DNA from: Chitinophagaceae bacterium
Lineage (GTDB): Bacteria; Bacteroidota; Bacteroidia; Chitinophagales; Chitinophagaceae
Assembly (NCBI GenBank): GCA_019638595.1
Contig: JAHBTJ010000016.1
Span: 110,832-174,831 of the forward strand
Direction of reading: 5' to 3'
Length of the DNA stretch: 64,000 nt
Positions within the stretch are counted from its first letter, which is position 1, and each line of letters begins with the position of its first letter. Position numbers and translations under genes: made by a program. Of the stretch, positions 1-8,744 are shown piece after piece. The notes beneath the pieces were generated by a model. The model saw only the letters and a list, made by a program, of their open reading frames with translations. It did not search any database and had not been told where the DNA came from.

Positions 1-1020
1 ATCGGTGGTTTGGGTGTAGGCGCATCTTCTGTTACAGCGCCCATTTATATATCAGAAATATCGTCTGCCAAAAACCGTGGACGACTGGTGGCGCTTTTCC
101 AGTTTAATGTGGTAACGGGTATACTCATATCGTATTTATCCAACTATATTATTGGCGTTGCCGGCGGCGATCATTCCTGGCGGCTGATGCTCGGCATTAT
201 GGTGATCCCCTCATTGCTTTTCCTGGTATTGTTAAGATTTGTGCCCGAAAGCCCGCGCTGGCTGATACTGCACCATAAAAATATGGAAGATGCGAAAAAC
301 ACCTTACGCATTATTGATCCTGAAAAGTATGAAGCTGAAATTGCCTCCATTATTAAAACCAATGAAGAAAATAAGCATAAGCAGCAGGAAAAATTGTTTT
401 CGTCAAAATACAGGTTACCTATTTTTCTTGCAGTGGTATTTGCCATATTCAACCAGGTGTCGGGCATTAACGCCATTATATATTATGCCCCGCGCATTTT
501 TGAATCTTCCGGCCTCGCTACAGACTCATCACTGCTGTCAAGCGTGGCTATAGGATCAGTAAATCTTTTGTTCACTTTACTGGCAATAAGCTTAATTGAT
601 AAGTTCGGCAGGCGTAAGCTGATGCTCACCGGAACTATCGGGCTGATCGTTACACTTGGTATTGTGGCTTACCTGTTCATGCATCCCTCATCAAACCCTT
701 CTGCTATTGTTGTTTTACTGCTGGCGTATATAGCGTTCTTCGCTATGTCGCAGGGCGCATGTATATGGGTATTTATTTCTGAAATTTTTCCAAATACAGT
801 AAGGGCCAAAGGACAAACACTCGGCAGCCTCACCCATTGGGTGATGGCCGCTGTTATCACGTTCGTTTTTCCCGTGATCAGCGAGAACCTCGGCGAAGGC
901 ATTATCTTCTTTTTCTTTTGCTGCATGATGATACTGCAGTTAGGTTTCGTAATAAAATATATGCCGGAAACCAAAGGTAAGTCGCTCGAAGAGCTGGAAG
1001 CCAATCTTGTTGTACACTAA
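1..1020 (+). CDS. MFS sugar porter (5' end outside window)
   Basis: C-terminal part, about 339 residues, of a major facilitator sugar transporter; the reading frame is open from base 1, so the true start lies upstream. Seen: several hydrophobic helices, the sugar-porter signature PESPRWLI after transmembrane segment 6, a GRRKLML loop motif between segments 8 and 9, and the terminal PETKGKSLEELE motif. These mark the sugar porter family (XylE/GLUT-like), proton symporters of the inner membrane. Its stop lies 10 bases before the ATG of a fructokinase and upstream of SusCD and two GH32 genes, so fructose is the most likely substrate (inference from context). Glucose or xylose cannot be excluded from sequence alone. 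Confidence 0.9.
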   Translation: MGGLGVGASSVTAPIYISEISSAKNRGRLVALFQFNVVTGILISYLSNYIIGVAGGDHSWRLMLGIMVIPSLLFLVLLRFVPESPRWLILHHKNMEDAKNTLRIIDPEKYEAEIASIIKTNEENKHKQQEKLFSSKYRLPIFLAVVFAIFNQVSGINAIIYYAPRIFESSGLATDSSLLSSVAIGSVNLLFTLLAISLIDKFGRRKLMLTGTIGLIVTLGIVAYLFMHPSSNPSAIVVLLLAYIAFFAMSQGACIWVFISEIFPNTVRAKGQTLGSLTHWVMAAVITFVFPVISENLGEGIIFFFFCCMMILQLGFVIKYMPETKGKSLEELEANLVVH

Positions 1021-1030
1021 AAAACTGCTT

Positions 1031-1930
1031 ATGCATTTTACCTGTGTTTGTTTTGGAGAAGTATTATTTGACGTATTGCCGCATGAAATAAAAGCCGGCG
1101 GCGCGCCAATGAACGTAGCGTACCATCTCACTACGCTGGGACATGCCACCACGCTTATTTCCAGGGTAGGAAATGATGCACACGGCAGGGAGCTGACAGC
1201 GATCCTGGAAGAAAAAAAAGTAAACCTGGATTATGTGCAGGTGGATGAAACGCATCCCACCGGTATGGTAATGGCCATTCCTGATGCGGCAGGCGATATG
1301 AAGTATGATATAAAGCAGGGCGCTGCCTGGGATTTTATCAGCCTGGAACCACAACATGAAGTATTGATCCGCAACGCCTCTTATTTTATTTTCGGCAGTC
1401 TTATAACAAGGAATAGCGTTTCCCGTAATACATTGTTCAGCCTGATGGATATACCGGTAACGCGTGTGTTTGATATCAACCTTCGCCCTCCTTTTATTGA
1501 TCAGAAAATCCTGGAATACCAGTTCAGCAAAGCGGATGTTTTAAAAATGAACGAGGAAGAGCTTGATGTAATTACCGGCTGGTATGTGCAATTTAAGGCC
1601 ATTGAAGATAAGGTCAGGTTCTTACAAAACCGCTTCCAGATCCCTGAAATAATCATTACCCGTGGCGCGGAAGGCGCTGTCATCAACAGCCAGGATAGCT
1701 TTTATTATCACAGCGGCTACAAAGTTCGTGTAGCCGATACCGTTGGCAGCGGCGACAGCTTTGTGGCAGGTTACCTGTCGGGTGTTATCAATCATAAAAC
1801 ACCGGAAGAAAGACTGCATTTCGCCTGTGCGCTTGGCGCTTACGTGGCTACGCAAACCGGCGGCTGCCCGGCCTATACTCCCGGGGAAATAGCTGCCTTC
1901 ATGCAATCCGGCAAAGCAATTATTAACTGA
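1031..1930 (+). CDS. PfkB-family fructokinase
   Basis: 299-residue ribokinase/PfkB-type sugar kinase, probably phosphorylating fructose taken up by the preceding transporter. Seen: the N-terminal substrate-binding segment KAGGAPMNVAYHL (about residues 21-33) and the C-terminal PfkB signature DTVGSGDSF with the likely catalytic base Asp242. The frame is open back to a TTG at 1007 that overlaps the transporter, but the ATG at 1031 gives the normal N-terminus (VCFGEVLFDVLP) and is preferred. Ten bases separate it from the transporter stop, so the two are probably cotranscribed. PfkB members also act on ribose, adenosine or KDG; the fructan locus makes fructose the best guess. Confidence 0.9.
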   Translation: MHFTCVCFGEVLFDVLPHEIKAGGAPMNVAYHLTTLGHATTLISRVGNDAHGRELTAILEEKKVNLDYVQVDETHPTGMVMAIPDAAGDMKYDIKQGAAWDFISLEPQHEVLIRNASYFIFGSLITRNSVSRNTLFSLMDIPVTRVFDINLRPPFIDQKILEYQFSKADVLKMNEEELDVITGWYVQFKAIEDKVRFLQNRFQIPEIIITRGAEGAVINSQDSFYYHSGYKVRVADTVGSGDSFVAGYLSGVINHKTPEERLHFACALGAYVATQTGGCPAYTPGEIAAFMQSGKAIIN

Positions 1931-1980
1931 GCATAAACCAACTATTGTATCACATCAATCAAAACTAAAATGATAGAAGT

Positions 1981-4900
1981 ATGAAACAAATCATGACTCT
2001 TGTTTGCCTTTTTATAACCGCCTTTTGTGTTGCACAGCAAAAGCAGGTGAAAGGCACGGTGACCAGCAAAACTGACGGGTCGCCACTCGCAGGTGTGACA
2101 GTTGCAGGAGAAAAAAATGCAACCTCAACCGATGTTTCCGGGAAATTTTCTATTATGGCTGCATTGGGTGAAACGCTCACTTTTTCTTACGTGGGCATGA
2201 AACCGGTATCCGTACAGGTTACGGAAGCTGCTGATTTATCTGTACAAATGGAATCAGCGGCCGTTGAAGGTGAGCAGATTGTTATAGTCGGTTACTCCAC
2301 GCAACGCAAGCAGGATTTAACCGGCGCTGTAGCGGTAGTAGATCTTAACCCTGTAAAAAACAACAGTTCCGGCAATACCATGCAGGCCTTGCAGGGGCGT
2401 GTTGCAGGTTTATATATTGAAAAAGACGGTTCTCCCAACGGGGCGAACAGTAGGATATTGATACGGGGCGCCAATACACTTGGCAATAACGATCCCCTTT
2501 ATATTATAGACGGTGTGCCTACTACCAGGCCGGAAGTATTTCAGAATATAAACCCTGCAAGCATTGCTTCTGTGCAGATACTGAAAGACGCGTCAGCAGA
2601 GTCTATTTACGGCTCACGTGCATCCAATGGCGTAATCATCGTTACAACAAAAAATGGCGGCAATACAGATGGGAAAGTGAATTTCCAATTCAATACAAGC
2701 ATATCCGCGCAGTCTGAAAAATCTATGCGGTTTAAAATGCTTAATACTGTTGACAGGGGTAAGGCGTTGTGGCAGGCTTCTGTTAATGACCGCCAAAATC
2801 CCACGGACGCTTACGGGGAAATATATGATTTTAACTGGAACAATGATTTTGATAATCCTGTGCTTACCAGTGTAACGCCCAAACCTTATGTGGGTGGAGA
2901 CCAGAATACGCCTGTGGGCAATACCGACTGGCAGTCTGTAATGTATAAAACGGGTATTGTTACCAACAATTCACTGATAGCATCTGTAGGCAATAAAAGC
3001 TCCTCACTTGAAATTACCCTGGGGCATGTAAAGAATACCGGCATGCTGCGGTATACCGGTTACCAGCGTATGAATGCAGGCATCAATGCTATTACCCGGG
3101 CTTTTAATGGCAAATTAACTTTCGGTTTGAATATGAATATAGCCAACTCCGATGAAACCCTTACGGCAAGGGACATTGGCGGTGCTTCTACAACTTCTCT
3201 CGCGGTAACCTTAACGCCTACTATCCCGGTGTTTCAGAAAGATGGTGTAACATATGCAGGCCCGTTAGGTGCAGGTTATTCAGACAGGAATAATCCCCTG
3301 CACATGCAATATATCTCCCGGTGGAACAATGCCAACAGGCTAAGCTCTTTCGGAAGTGTATTTGCCGAAATTCAACCTATAAAAAATGTATTCTTTAAAA
3401 CTACTTTAGGAATAGATGATGCGAGGTATAAGAATAAGGTAATCGCACCCACCTTTACGGAAGGTGCGTTGAGCCGTACCACCAATAGCTTAACCTTTGA
3501 TGAAAATCATTATTCAAGTGTCACCTGGTCAAATACCTTACGGTATAACCTGAACCTGCAGGATCACAAATTCAAATTCCTGCTGGGTACTGAATACATC
3601 AGGACTGATCTTGAAACCCGGTTTTCCAGGAAAGAAGGCTTTGCCATTCAGACAGAAGATTATTTTACATTAAGTTCAGGCACGGGTAATACAAGTGTTT
3701 CAGGAGATTTTACCGGCAACAGGCTGTTCTCTCAATTTGCACGCATAGATTATAGTTATACAGATAAATATTTATTAGCGCTTACGGTTCGCCGTGATGG
3801 CTCATCCCGGTTTGGCGCCGATAACCAGTATGGTATTTTCCCGGCAGCATCTGTTGGCTGGCGTATAGACAGGGAAAATTTTATGGCGGACAATAAGATT
3901 TTTTCTGAGCTGAAGCTAAGGTTAGGAGCCGGGCGTGTAGGTAACCAGCAAATTGGCGATCTGGCAAGGTATGCATTGTATTATGCGAGATATGGTACAT
4001 CACAAAACCAGCTTACCCCGGGCTTTTGGGAGCAATACATGAATATCGGTACGGCTTATTCATTATCCGGCGCTAATTCAGGAACGCTCCCTTCAGGGTT
4101 TGTGCAAACACAGGCTGCCAATGCTGCATTAAAATGGGAAACAACTGATGAAATAAATGGAGGTATAGACTTTGCGATACTTGACAATAGAATATTCGGT
4201 TCATTCGACTATTTCTCAAGAAAAACAAGCGGTATTCTTATTATCCCGCCGGTTGCATCAGCGCTTGGAGAAGGACAGCAGAAAGCGGTAAACGGTGCAT
4301 CCAAAAGTAATAGAGGCTGGGAGTTTGTAATTGGCTATAGGGGCGAGCGCACAGGAAATTTCTCTTACAATGTACAGCTCAACTTTGCGCACTTCAGGGA
4401 TAAAATAACAGAGCTGCCGGAAGATGTAAGACCGGCCTATGCAGGCAATTTGCGGAACACCATTATAGGGCATTCTCAATTTGATATATTCGGATATAAA
4501 ACCAACGGGTTATTTCAATCGCAGGCAGAAGTGGATGCGGCGCCTGAGCAAATTGGTGCAGGCCCGGGAAGGATACGTTATGTGGACGATAATAAGGATG
4601 GCGTGATCAGTGATCTTGACAGAACATGGATCGGCACCACATTACCCAAGCTGGAATACGGCGCAAGAATTGATCTCAGCTATAAAAAATTCGATCTCTC
4701 CATTTTTGGCTCAGGTGTGGCCGGTCGTAAGGGCTTTGATGTGTATACTTTGTTTAACAACCTGATGAAGAGCAGGGAAAACGTAGGGCCAGGCGTGTTT
4801 GATGCATGGACTGCGCAACATACAAATACCAATATCCCGGCGCTCACATTAAAAGATAATAACAGTGAAGGACGCACATCGGATTATTTCATTGTAAACA

Positions 4901-5106
4901 CTTCTTATTTTAAAATGCGCAATATCCAGCTTGCTTATAATGTAACAACCGGTGGTTTCTTCTCACGGCTGAGGTTTTTTGCCATGGGAGAAAACCTGTT
5001 CTGGTTCAAAAGCAGGCAATACCAAAGCCCTGATCCGGAAAGGATAGACCTGGATCCTGTGCCCATTCCAAAAACATTCACATTCGGCATTAACGCTTCA
5101 TTTTAA
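1981..5106 (+). CDS. SusC/RagA-type TonB-linked outer membrane transporter
   Basis: 1041-residue SusC-like importer that would carry fructo-oligosaccharides across the outer membrane with the SusD partner that follows 23 bases downstream. Seen: signal peptide (cleavage near residues 18-20, CVAQQ), a carboxypeptidase-regulatory-like beta domain (about 23-85), a TonB-box-like IVIVGYSTQRK (about 100-110), the plug domain including LIRGANTLGNNDPLYIIDGVP and YGSRASNGVIIVTTKNG (to about 225), then a long beta-barrel ending in an aromatic-terminated strand (GINASF). Length is normal for the family. It lies 50 bases after the fructokinase, probably in one operon. Fructan specificity is inferred from the two GH32 genes; the sequence itself only proves the family. 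Confidence 0.95.
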   Translation: MKQIMTLVCLFITAFCVAQQKQVKGTVTSKTDGSPLAGVTVAGEKNATSTDVSGKFSIMAALGETLTFSYVGMKPVSVQVTEAADLSVQMESAAVEGEQIVIVGYSTQRKQDLTGAVAVVDLNPVKNNSSGNTMQALQGRVAGLYIEKDGSPNGANSRILIRGANTLGNNDPLYIIDGVPTTRPEVFQNINPASIASVQILKDASAESIYGSRASNGVIIVTTKNGGNTDGKVNFQFNTSISAQSEKSMRFKMLNTVDRGKALWQASVNDRQNPTDAYGEIYDFNWNNDFDNPVLTSVTPKPYVGGDQNTPVGNTDWQSVMYKTGIVTNNSLIASVGNKSSSLEITLGHVKNTGMLRYTGYQRMNAGINAITRAFNGKLTFGLNMNIANSDETLTARDIGGASTTSLAVTLTPTIPVFQKDGVTYAGPLGAGYSDRNNPLHMQYISRWNNANRLSSFGSVFAEIQPIKNVFFKTTLGIDDARYKNKVIAPTFTEGALSRTTNSLTFDENHYSSVTWSNTLRYNLNLQDHKFKFLLGTEYIRTDLETRFSRKEGFAIQTEDYFTLSSGTGNTSVSGDFTGNRLFSQFARIDYSYTDKYLLALTVRRDGSSRFGADNQYGIFPAASVGWRIDRENFMADNKIFSELKLRLGAGRVGNQQIGDLARYALYYARYGTSQNQLTPGFWEQYMNIGTAYSLSGANSGTLPSGFVQTQAANAALKWETTDEINGGIDFAILDNRIFGSFDYFSRKTSGILIIPPVASALGEGQQKAVNGASKSNRGWEFVIGYRGERTGNFSYNVQLNFAHFRDKITELPEDVRPAYAGNLRNTIIGHSQFDIFGYKTNGLFQSQAEVDAAPEQIGAGPGRIRYVDDNKDGVISDLDRTWIGTTLPKLEYGARIDLSYKKFDLSIFGSGVAGRKGFDVYTLFNNLMKSRENVGPGVFDAWTAQHTNTNIPALTLKDNNSEGRTSDYFIVNTSYFKMRNIQLAYNVTTGGFFSRLRFFAMGENLFWFKSRQYQSPDPERIDLDPVPIPKTFTFGINASF

Positions 5107-5129
5107 AGTAAACAACTAAATATATTGAG

Positions 5130-6836
5130 ATGAAAAATATTTTGAGCATAGCTTTTGTATCTGCACTGCTGCTGAGCACTGCCTGCAAAAAAGCGCTTGA
5201 TTATACTCCTAAGGGCGCGGTGTCATCCAGCGATCTTACTTCGCCCACTGCTGTTGAAGGCCTGGTTACCGCGGCTTATGCAGCCATTGGTAATGGTGAT
5301 ATGATCGGGCCGATATACAGTAAATGGGCCTTTGGTGCGGTTCGTTCTGACGATACTTATAAAGGCGGAGGAGGAACAGGTGATGTAGGTGAAATTGACG
5401 CCATGGAGCATTACAATCTTGTTACGCCCACAATGGATGCTTTTGTATCCCGCACATGGAAGAATCTTTTTAAATCTGTTTCAAGAGCCAATGTAGCATT
5501 GCGTGCCGTGAATGATCTTGATGAAAGCGCTTATCCCCAGAAAAAAATCCGCCAGGGAGAGCTACGCTTTTTGAGGGCGCATAGTTATTTCACTATGAAG
5601 CAGCTTTATAAAAACATTCCCATCTTTGATGAGAATGCGACAGCCGAGGATATCCTGGAAGTATCGAATGACCTGAGCAATGATGAATCGTGGAATAAAA
5701 TAGCAGGTGATTTTCAATTTGCGGTGGATAATTTGCCTGAAACACAATCTGAGATAGGAAGAGCGAATAAATACGCGGCGCAGGCATACCTGGCAAAAGT
5801 AAAATTATACCAGGCTTACGAGCAGGATGAAACGCATCATGTAACCAATATTAATCAGTCAAGGCTGCAGGAAGTGGTAACATTAGCACAAGCGGTTATT
5901 TCTTCCGGTAAATATTACCTTAACGCTGATATAGCAGATAATTTTTTGCCTGAAACAGAAAACAGCGCTGAATCAATTTTTGCTATACAGTTCACTATTA
6001 ATGATGGTACTACCGCAGGCAGGATGAATTTTGAAGACGGGCTGAATTATCCGCATGGCGCACCGCAATATGGATGTTGCGGGTTTAACGCCGCAAGCCA
6101 GAACCTGGTGAATGCACATACTACAGATGCAAATGGCTTACCCAATTTTGAAACATTTAATAACAGCATAGCGAATCTTGGTACGGCCACAGTTGATCCG
6201 AGGTTAGATCATACGGTTGGCATAGACGGACACCCATATAAATACGATAATACAAAACCCTTCAGCAATAGCTGGGTAAGAGACCCCGGTGTGTATGGAA
6301 ACTTTCATACGATGCGCAACCAGCAACTGGCAACAAGCGGTTCTTATTTTAAGCTGGGACCATTTATGGGGAGTGCAAAAAATTATGACGTACTACGATA
6401 TGATGATATTCTTTTAATTCAGGCAGAAGCATATATTGAATTAGGACAACAGGAAAAAGCATTGCCGCTTATTAACCAGGTAAGAGCCAGGGCTGCAGCC
6501 AGTACTGATCGTTTGAAAAAGCTGGATGGCACATTCCCTTCCAGCTATAAAATCCAGGAGTATACATCTGCCGGATGGACACAGGCGTATGCACGTAAGG
6601 CCCTGCAATGGGAACGTCGCCTGGAATTTGCGACTGAAGGCGAACGTTTTTTTGATCTTGTACGTTGGGGTATGGCTGAGCAAACATTGAATGCTTATCT
6701 TACTATTGAAAAAGTGCGCAGGCCATTTTTGGCTACCGCTCATTTTACCGCGGGCAGGGATGAATACTTACCGATCCCGCAATCGGAAATTACGTTTACC
6801 AAGGGATTGTACAAACAAAACCCGGGATATAATTAA
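5130..6836 (+). CDS. SusD/RagB-type glycan-binding lipoprotein
   Basis: 568-residue surface lipoprotein that caps the SusC barrel and captures oligosaccharide. Seen: lipoprotein signal with lipobox LSTAC (Cys19), an N-terminal helical TPR-like SusD region, and the typical C-terminal RagB/SusD segment with ALQWERRLEFATEGERFFDLVRWG around residues 490-515 followed by YLPIPQSEI. The gene starts 23 bases after susC, the usual coupling for these pairs. Ligand, by context, is levan or inulin-type fructan fragments (inference). Length and architecture are normal. Confidence 0.95.
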   Translation: MKNILSIAFVSALLLSTACKKALDYTPKGAVSSSDLTSPTAVEGLVTAAYAAIGNGDMIGPIYSKWAFGAVRSDDTYKGGGGTGDVGEIDAMEHYNLVTPTMDAFVSRTWKNLFKSVSRANVALRAVNDLDESAYPQKKIRQGELRFLRAHSYFTMKQLYKNIPIFDENATAEDILEVSNDLSNDESWNKIAGDFQFAVDNLPETQSEIGRANKYAAQAYLAKVKLYQAYEQDETHHVTNINQSRLQEVVTLAQAVISSGKYYLNADIADNFLPETENSAESIFAIQFTINDGTTAGRMNFEDGLNYPHGAPQYGCCGFNAASQNLVNAHTTDANGLPNFETFNNSIANLGTATVDPRLDHTVGIDGHPYKYDNTKPFSNSWVRDPGVYGNFHTMRNQQLATSGSYFKLGPFMGSAKNYDVLRYDDILLIQAEAYIELGQQEKALPLINQVRARAAASTDRLKKLDGTFPSSYKIQEYTSAGWTQAYARKALQWERRLEFATEGERFFDLVRWGMAEQTLNAYLTIEKVRRPFLATAHFTAGRDEYLPIPQSEITFTKGLYKQNPGYN

Positions 6837-6910
6837 GAACCGTTTATATTTAACAATAATACAGGTATGCTGCAATGCTGCCTGTATTATCACCATCAAA
6901 ATAATAAAAC

Positions 6911-8602
6911 ATGATCAAAAGCCTGCTATACGTATTTCTCCCGTTTTTCCTTGTTTTGCCTGCAGTTGCACAGCAGGCGCCTGCAACTAAAAATATCAGC
7001 ACCTGTTTTACGGCTGAAAAAAAATACCTGGTATTGCCTGTTAAGAACGGTGCACAGAAGCGTAATCTTGAATTATGGGTTGATGGCGTGAATACCCGCT
7101 TTTGGGATATGGAGCTGGCGGAAGACAAACCGGACTGGTATGCTTATATGCGCATTGATGAATGGAAGGGAAAACAAATTGAATTAAGAGTGGATAAAGT
7201 TGCTGCTACTTCAAAAGTATTTGAGCCGGTAATGCAAAGTGATGAGGATACCAATGCCAATGAGTATAAAGAAAAAATGAGGGCGCAGTTCCATTTTTCT
7301 CCCAAACGCGGTTGGACGAACGATCCTAACGGCATGGTATATTTTAACGGCGAGTATCATTTATTCTTTCAGCATAACCCATACGGGCACAACTGGGGTA
7401 ATATGACCTGGGGACATACCGTAAGTAAAGACCTCATACACTGGACAGAGCTGGATGACGCCTTGCATCCCAACCAGGGCGGCCCGGTATTCAGTGGCGG
7501 CGCCGTTGTAGATAAAAATAATACAAGCGGTTTGGGAGAAAATGGAAAACCTGCGATGGTAATATTCCATACCGGTGCAAGAGGCTGGGGGCAGTATATG
7601 GCATGGAGCACAGACGGGCGCAATTTTCAACGGCAGATAGCGGCAGTAGTGCCTCGCATCAATAAAGATAACCGTGATCCTAAAGTGATATGGTATGAGC
7701 CAACTAAAAAATGGGTAATGGTTGTATGGGTGGAAAGAGGAAATAACGAACAGCACAGCATGCAGTTCCTTACTTCGCCTGATCTTAAAAACTGGACGCC
7801 GGCCAGCGTAACATACGGTGGTATTGGCAATGACCGCTATTTGTTTGAATGTCCTGAGTTTTATGAGCTGCCTGTAACAGGAATGGACGGTGTAAAAAAA
7901 TGGGTGCTTACCGGCGCTAATACGGAATATGCTGTCGGCACTTTTGATGGCACGACTTTTACTGAAGAAGAAAAAAAATTACAGAACCAGCACGGCCGTG
8001 ATTTCTATGCGCCGCAAACCTTCAGCGATGAGCCAACAGGCAGGCGGATAGAAATTGGCTGGTGGAGAACCAATACCGCTAAAGGTGAAAATAGTTTCAA
8101 CCAGTCTATGAGCCTGCCATTAGAGCACAAGCTGGTAAAGACCCCGGAAGGCATCAGGCTCACACGTATGCCGGTAAAAGAAGTAGAGAATCTCCGTAGC
8201 GGCAAGGTGTACAGGTTGGGTAATAAAAGCATAAAAGAGAACGGCGCTAATCCATTAAAAGATATCAATATTGAACTGGCGGAATTGCGCATGGATATTA
8301 TACCCGGCAAAGCAAAAGAAGTGAACCTTAATATACGCGGTGTGGATGTAACATACAATGTAATTGATCAGCAATTAGTAGTGGATGGCGTGAAAGCGCC
8401 TGCACCTTTACTGAATGGTAAGCTAAGCTTGCTGATATATGCAGACCGGACGGGACTTGAAATTTTTGCAAATAACGGCTTAATGTTCATGCCTGTTAAT
8501 ATTAATATAGATGACAGCAACCGTTCTTTATCATTATCCGCAAAAGGCGGTACAGCCAAAATTTCAGGACTTGAAGTATACGAATTGAAAAGCATCTGGT
8601 AA
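6911..8602 (+). CDS. GH32 fructan hydrolase with N-terminal accessory domain
   Basis: 563-residue secreted glycoside hydrolase family 32 enzyme (levanase/inulinase/invertase type), cleaving beta-fructosidic bonds. Seen: signal peptide ending near residue 20 (PAVAQQ), an extra N-terminal beta domain (about 28-105) of the kind found before GH32 in Bacteroidota (DUF4980-like), then the five-bladed propeller with nucleophile Asp138 in WTNDPNG, transition-state stabiliser Asp256 in RDPKV and acid/base Glu313 in ECPEF, and a C-terminal beta-sandwich. All three catalytic residues are present. The extra domain separates it from the second GH32 in this locus and suggests a different role, for example surface attack on polymer; endo versus exo action cannot be decided from sequence. 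Confidence 0.93.
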   Translation: MIKSLLYVFLPFFLVLPAVAQQAPATKNISTCFTAEKKYLVLPVKNGAQKRNLELWVDGVNTRFWDMELAEDKPDWYAYMRIDEWKGKQIELRVDKVAATSKVFEPVMQSDEDTNANEYKEKMRAQFHFSPKRGWTNDPNGMVYFNGEYHLFFQHNPYGHNWGNMTWGHTVSKDLIHWTELDDALHPNQGGPVFSGGAVVDKNNTSGLGENGKPAMVIFHTGARGWGQYMAWSTDGRNFQRQIAAVVPRINKDNRDPKVIWYEPTKKWVMVVWVERGNNEQHSMQFLTSPDLKNWTPASVTYGGIGNDRYLFECPEFYELPVTGMDGVKKWVLTGANTEYAVGTFDGTTFTEEEKKLQNQHGRDFYAPQTFSDEPTGRRIEIGWWRTNTAKGENSFNQSMSLPLEHKLVKTPEGIRLTRMPVKEVENLRSGKVYRLGNKSIKENGANPLKDINIELAELRMDIIPGKAKEVNLNIRGVDVTYNVIDQQLVVDGVKAPAPLLNGKLSLLIYADRTGLEIFANNGLMFMPVNINIDDSNRSLSLSAKGGTAKISGLEVYELKSIW

Positions 8603-8648
8603 TAATGTAGCTAACGTTAAGCTAAGCGTGAAACGACAAATGTGAAAT

Positions 8649-8689
8649 GTGAAACGATAAATGTGAGCATCTCACGTCTATCGTTTCAC
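8649..8689. other. Strong intergenic hairpin between the two GH32 genes
   Basis: Perfect 11-bp outer arms GTGAAACGATA (8649-8659) and TATCGTTTCAC (8679-8689) enclose an inner GTGAG/CTCAC stem with a 3-nt loop. There is no T-run after it, so it is more likely an RNA stability or processing element, or a repeat relic, than a classical intrinsic terminator. A partly matching GTGAAACGACA copy precedes it at 8628-8638. Confidence 0.55.
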
Positions 8690-8744
8690 CTCTCAAGGAA
8701 AAGACACAAAATCATTGTTAATTCTAACGTAAAAAAAATATATC

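Noticed and set aside
1007-1030. TTG start of the fructokinase overlapping the transporter gene
   Set aside because: The extra eight residues (MLYTKKLL) are not part of the PfkB fold; ATG 1031 fits better.
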